Of a stretch of 64,000 bases of DNA, positions 60,601 to 64,000 are shown one piece after another. Numbering within the stretch: the stretch's first letter is position 1; the number at the start of each line of letters is the position of its first letter. The DNA comes from Asterochloris sp. CNOR1 (Eukaryota; Chlorophyta; Trebouxiophyceae; Trebouxiales; Trebouxiaceae). The stretch covers positions 1,488,001 through 1,552,000 of the forward strand of contig OZ017759.1 in the NCBI GenBank assembly GCA_963969365.1, in the 5' to 3' direction. A program made the translations under genes and the position numbers. The notes below the pieces were generated by a model. It saw only the letters and a program-made list of their open reading frames with translations, did no database searches and was not told the origin of the DNA.

Positions 60601-63276
60601 GCTGGCTTTTGCAGGCCAGCATCGCATGCCCCTGGCCCCCTGCATCGCAACGCTTCCAATTGTTGCTGCAGAGTTGACTTGCTGGTTGCTCCCAAACACA
60701 CATCCAGCAGGCCTCAGCATGCTGTGGCAAAGGACAGTCTTGCGCAAGCAAGCCTTGCCTTGCTCATGTCAGGGCCTGGTGTCCTCACCTGCAGAGGTGA
60801 CCAGGCAGCAATGGGGGAGACCAGATCTGGGATGACAGCAAAAGCCGGCGCTTGAACTCACCTGGCAATGCTGGTGAACAGGGAGTGGCAGAAGGGCGCC
60901 AGCAGGGGGGACCCCAGCAGGAATGTGTTGCGCAGAACGGTGAGCTCCCGCATGAGGCCCCACTCCCCCAGCAGGCGCCCCAACAGCTCTGCCCCGACTA
61001 GGTCGATCTGAGGCAGGCACAGCAAAGGATCAGCTGCCCAACAGCTGTGCTCCCAACAGGTCTGTCTGCATGTAAGCTCAGCAGAGGTTAAAGTGCTCAA
61101 CAGCTGTGCCCCACTAAGGCAGTCTGCAGGCAGGCGCAGCCAAACACCAGCTGCCAAACACCCCTGGCCCCACTAGACAGTCTGTTTGCAGGCGCCGCAC
61201 TACGGCAGTGTCAGTCATGTGGTGCAATTGAGGAGCCAGCATGCGCATAACAGCTCTGCCACTAAAGCTGTCTGCAGAAGGCACAGCAGAGGATTGACGT
61301 CAGCACCGCCTCCTGCGCCGGCTCTGCCAGGCTGTAATAAAATGTCAGGGACAGACCTGGCCTCCATGCATAGGTATGGAGACCAACAAGCCAAAAGCGT
61401 CTGCTCTAGCTTTGCCTCAGCCAGGCTGCTCTACACACAAAACTGTGTGGCAGGCAGGTATGCGTCCCATTCCTAAAGCCATGGAGACAAAAGCCAAGAT
61501 GCAACTGCTGCTGCACAGGCTCTACCAGGCTGTGCTGCATCAACGCCTGCGTGAGGGGCCCTGCCTCCTTGTTTCAGAAGCATGGACATCGGAAATTCAG
61601 ACCAGCACCTCCACTGGCTCAGCCAGGCTGTGCTGTGTCAGACACCGCTTGGGGGACAGGCATGGCACCCTGTTTCCAGCGGCATGAAGACACATTCTTG
61701 CAGCGCACCTGTTCCTGCACAGGCTCTGCCAGGCTGTGGTGCATGAGCACCTGCGTGGGGGGAAGGTCTGCCTCCCCCAGGGCGCTCATCCAGGCGCCAG
61801 CCTCGCTGTCGGCCTGCTCACTGTCTGCTAACCACTCGCTGCTGTGCATGTGGTGGGGCATGTGGTGGTGCCACAGCTGCCCTGTCACGCACCCTGCAGG
61901 GCAGAGTCAGTGCTGTGCTGTGATGAGCCGTTGCACTCTGCACTCACCCAGATACAATCAGCCTATGAGCACTAAGCATGCGTTACCCAGTAATGCGGTC
62001 AGCACACAGCGCATCGACAGGCGGATGGTCACGAGCGCGCGGCATGCAGGCTCTGACCGCAGCAAGCATGCTGATGTGCCTCAGACTGCCTGCGCCTTCA
62101 CACCCCTGAGATCTCCTCTGGGGCAGGGCAGGCACAGGCAATTTAGTACTAGCCACAACCCACCTGAGAATGCTGAGAGCAGCGAGGGCGGCTGGATGAG
62201 CCTCTCCAGAGCTGAGCCTCCACCCCTACTGTTGCTCGGAGGCTGCTGCAGACCAGGAGCCTCCAGCAGCTGCAATGCCTGAGCACTGACCCAATGCTGG
62301 CAGCCAGACACGTCCGGTCTGGCATTAGGGTCTGCTGCTGGCTGCATCGCAGCTGCAGCGTCAAGCATCAACTGGAGCCGCCGTGCATGTCTCCTGCCCC
62401 TGCGACTGGCTATGACATGCTTATGATTGTCAGGCTCCTCCTGTTGCTGCTGTGCCTGGTGCTCTCTGCCTGTGCCCTGCCCCTGCCTGTCAGGCTGCGC
62501 TTGTCTCTCTCTGCCGGTGCCTGGCTCACTCTCCCTTACATACTCCCCTTGCTGCTGCTCCTGGCTGTACGAGCCCTGAGTCGCAGGTTCCAGCCGATCT
62601 GGCCTGCATTTCTGAGCCTCCTGCCGTCCCTGCCTGCCAGCAGGCATGTCTTGTTGCTGCAGATGCCCGTCAAAGTCCGGGCCTGGCATGGCAGGCGCTG
62701 CTACAGCAGGCTCGGCCGGCTGACTCAGGCTGACTAGGGGGGCCAGCTCTGGAGGAGCTGCTTGCTGCGCTGCCTCCATGCGCTGGCCCATGTCAGCCCC
62801 TGATGGCTGTCTGATGTGATCCTCGTCAGGCCTACACAGCACAGGTGAGTAGCAAGGTTGCAAGTGAACTTTGGTTACAGCAAGTGCAGGGCAAGGGTCT
62901 GGCAGCTGCAGGTGCCAAATGTTTGGACAGCGCTGACAGGAGACTAGGCTGGGTGCCAGGACCACACATGAGGTAACCACACATCTGCACTTCCTGCTGG
63001 TGCTGCAGGCTGACGTTTCCAGCTTTAGGGCAGCATATTGATCATGTGCAGGCTCAAGGTGCGCCTGTAGGGCACAGTGACCACACAGCAAGACAGGAGG
63101 CACAGGCTGCAGCTCAACGCCCAGACAGATTGGCTGCACACGTCACACCTGTGAGGCACAGCGCCCACATAGTAAGGACTAGGGTCCAGGACGTCAAGTT
63201 CATGTCCCCGCTGGGAAGGCTGCGCAGCCTCAAAGACAGGTGCCAGCAGCGGCGCCTGACCTGAATAATGGTGCCC
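57644..63276 (-). CDS. GCP5: Gamma-tubulin complex component 5-like (5' part off window)
   Basis: Spc97/Spc98-family subunit of the gamma-tubulin ring complex that nucleates microtubules. Ten exons seen: 63276-63149, 62831-62164, 61893-61709, 61007-60862, 60558-60440, 60038-59929, 59477-59400, 59173-58997, 58580-58398 and 57835-57644, all phase-consistent. The GCP grip core is clear: LRNTFLLGS, DYK joined to VSWPLSIVVDD, LGKYNQILIFLMQ, HFVSNLQQFVMDRLLHGAW, SLEEVTAAHSAFL, QCLLAPDKTWKLI and the end NFNDFYRESKF. The spacing, AW-to-DKxW segment and C-terminus fit GCP5 better than GCP4 or GCP6 (from memory of the families). The long exon 62831-62164 encodes a Gln/Pro/Arg-rich linker of ~220 residues. 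The N-terminal exons lie beyond base 64000 or within 63277-64000. The first listed exon's start is uncertain. Confidence 0.87.
57885..58300 (-). repeat. Five decayed echoes of the last GCP5 exon's start
   Basis: The word GCGCACGCTGTC beside the last exon's acceptor (57815 on, plus-strand spelling) recurs in variant form near 57890, 57991, 58082, 58164 and 58254, each followed by bases resembling AGGCCCTGCATTGCAT. Spacings are about 75, 101, 91, 82 and 90. All lie on the 5' side of the exon, inside its intron. Confidence 0.75.
61030..61300 (-). repeat. Echo ladder 5' of GCP5 exon 60862-61007
   Basis: CAACAGCTCTGCCCC-type segments (plus-strand spelling), each followed by a degenerate acceptor and AGGCACAGC-like bases, recur near 61040, 61100, 61157 and 61250, after the exon's own copy at 60981. 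Step is ~57-93 bases. Confidence 0.6.
61319..61640 (-). repeat. Four decayed echoes of a GCP5 exon end
   Basis: The 3' end of exon 61893-61709 is preceded (downstream in the transcript) by variants of GGCTCTGCCAGGCTGT at about 61616, 61518, 61414 and 61320 (plus-strand spelling), against 61722 beside the real exon. Steps are 106, 98, 104 and 94. Flanking words such as CACCTGCGTG are also partly kept. Confidence 0.75.
63064..63095 (-). repeat. Echo of the end of GCP5 exon 63276-63149
   Basis: Read on the minus strand, this segment (TATGTGG-like, then GCTGTGCC-like, then ACAGGCGC) parallels the exon end and donor at about 63149, offset roughly 85. The donor GT is lost. Confidence 0.55.
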
Positions 63277-64000
63277 CTGGAGCAGGAACGTGCGCATGCT
63301 CAGTGTCACGGGTGTCCAACCTGGACAGCACCTGGCTCATCATGTGCAAGGGCAGCTATTGGCCAGCATTCGGGCAGACCCTTTCCAGGCAAGACCCGGG
63401 GCTCAGCATGTGGCATGGCTGGCAGGTTGCAATAACATGGAAAATGGCACAGAGTCACGCTAAGGTTATCCTGGCCCTGAGGCCAAGGCGATGTGCACAG
63501 AGGCATGCAACTCATCAGCACCTTGACTGCGTCCGGCCCTGCAGGGCTGGTGCACAGAGCTGTGCATCCCATCAGCAGGACCGACAACAAGTAACTGCAG
63601 ACTGATGTACACATTGAGCACACAGCCAGGCCTGGAGTAAAAAGACAGAGCCAACCACCTGCTTGCACCTGGGGCTGCACTGTACACAAAGGTAGGCTGC
63701 TGCCAACCGCAAGTCCAGACAGCTGCCTGCATCTGGCGCTATAGGTTGATGGGATGCAGCGCTTGGCACCCTATCAGCAAAGCCCCGGCATTATGTGCCA
63801 CAGGCTGTCGTATGCACCAAGCACATTGCCAGGCGTCCCATCAGCACCTTGAAACCACCTGCCTGCACCTGACACTGTGGGCCCAGTTGAAAGCAGTTGT
63901 GCAAAAGCCCCAGGCATCGCATTAGCCCATGCCAAACACCTGCCTGCAGTTGTCGTTGCAAGCTAGCCACAAAGCTGTTGTGCAGGCCAGCGTGTTGCGA
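63277..64000. other. Probable GCP5 intron sequence to window edge
   Basis: No exon with a recognisable GCP match was found. CATCAGCACC-like and CCTGCCTGCA-like words recur (near 63512, 63567, 63769, 63835 and 63918), suggesting another echo ladder whose parent exon may lie beyond the window. Confidence 0.35.

Noticed and set aside
57815-61640. Regularly spaced repeats resembling a CRISPR array
   Set aside because: Repeats are degenerate, unequal in spacing, contain splice sites and match the adjacent exons; the genome is eukaryotic.
62294-62737. Leu-rich plus-strand frame resembling a membrane protein
   Set aside because: Antisense shadow of the Gln/Arg-rich GCP5 linker exon: Gln codons read as Leu on the other strand.
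1-64000. Retroelements, virus-like elements, tRNA or rRNA genes
   Set aside because: No reverse transcriptase, integrase, capsid-like or RNA-gene signature was seen in any frame or strand.

Overview
The window is nuclear DNA of an intron-rich green alga (Chlorophyta, probably trebouxiophyte-like; the class is inferred). Ten protein-coding genes are split into about 119 short exons. I assigned exons by matching conserved protein families and checking that splice phases are compatible. The gene set is plant-lineage: 4-hydroxyphenylpyruvate dioxygenase, a plant-type class-3 lipase, RanGAP with a WPP-like N-terminus, an organellar-type RlmN, a CDC50/ALIS subunit, kinesin-5, non-phosphorylating GAPDH (ALDH11) and GCP5. 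Introns nearly always end in TGCAG, and TGTAA poly(A) candidates follow some genes. Exon coordinates were worked out by hand and may be off by a base or two.

Layout, left to right: HPPD (-, 3' part off the left edge); diverging from it a class-3/diacylglycerol-type lipase (+, 18 exons); an unresolved 956-bp gap; RanGAP (+, 10 exons) converging on a LYAR-type zinc-finger gene (-, 5 exons); RlmN-like radical-SAM methyltransferase (+, 10 exons), divergent from LYAR; CDC50/LEM3 (-, 7 exons); kinesin-5 (+, 21 exons), divergent from CDC50; GapN (+, 14 exons, 496 aa); M3 oligopeptidase (-, 17 exons plus one duplicated exon); and GCP5 (-, 10 exons seen, 5' part off the right edge). These are unrelated single-copy housekeeping genes, not an operon or island, although RanGAP, kinesin-5 and GCP5 all serve nuclear transport or spindle functions. 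I saw no tRNA, rRNA, CRISPR, virus-like element or intact transposon.

The most unusual signal is in the introns. Many contain decayed tandem copies ('echoes') of the neighbouring exon edge, including its splice site, repeated every ~60-175 bp. Clear cases are RanGAP exon 4 (102 bases aligned without gaps, offset 120), the CDC50 TM1 exon (three echoes, period ~117), two long ladders in GCP5, and many in the lipase, RlmN and kinesin genes. In the M3 peptidase one such duplication is alive. Two 88-nt exons, offset 126, have splice sites of the same phase and differ at 15 synonymous but only 3 amino-acid-changing codons. They look like mutually exclusive exons swapping part of the peptidase active site. 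The window may therefore show a continuing process of intron growth and exon birth by short tandem duplication.
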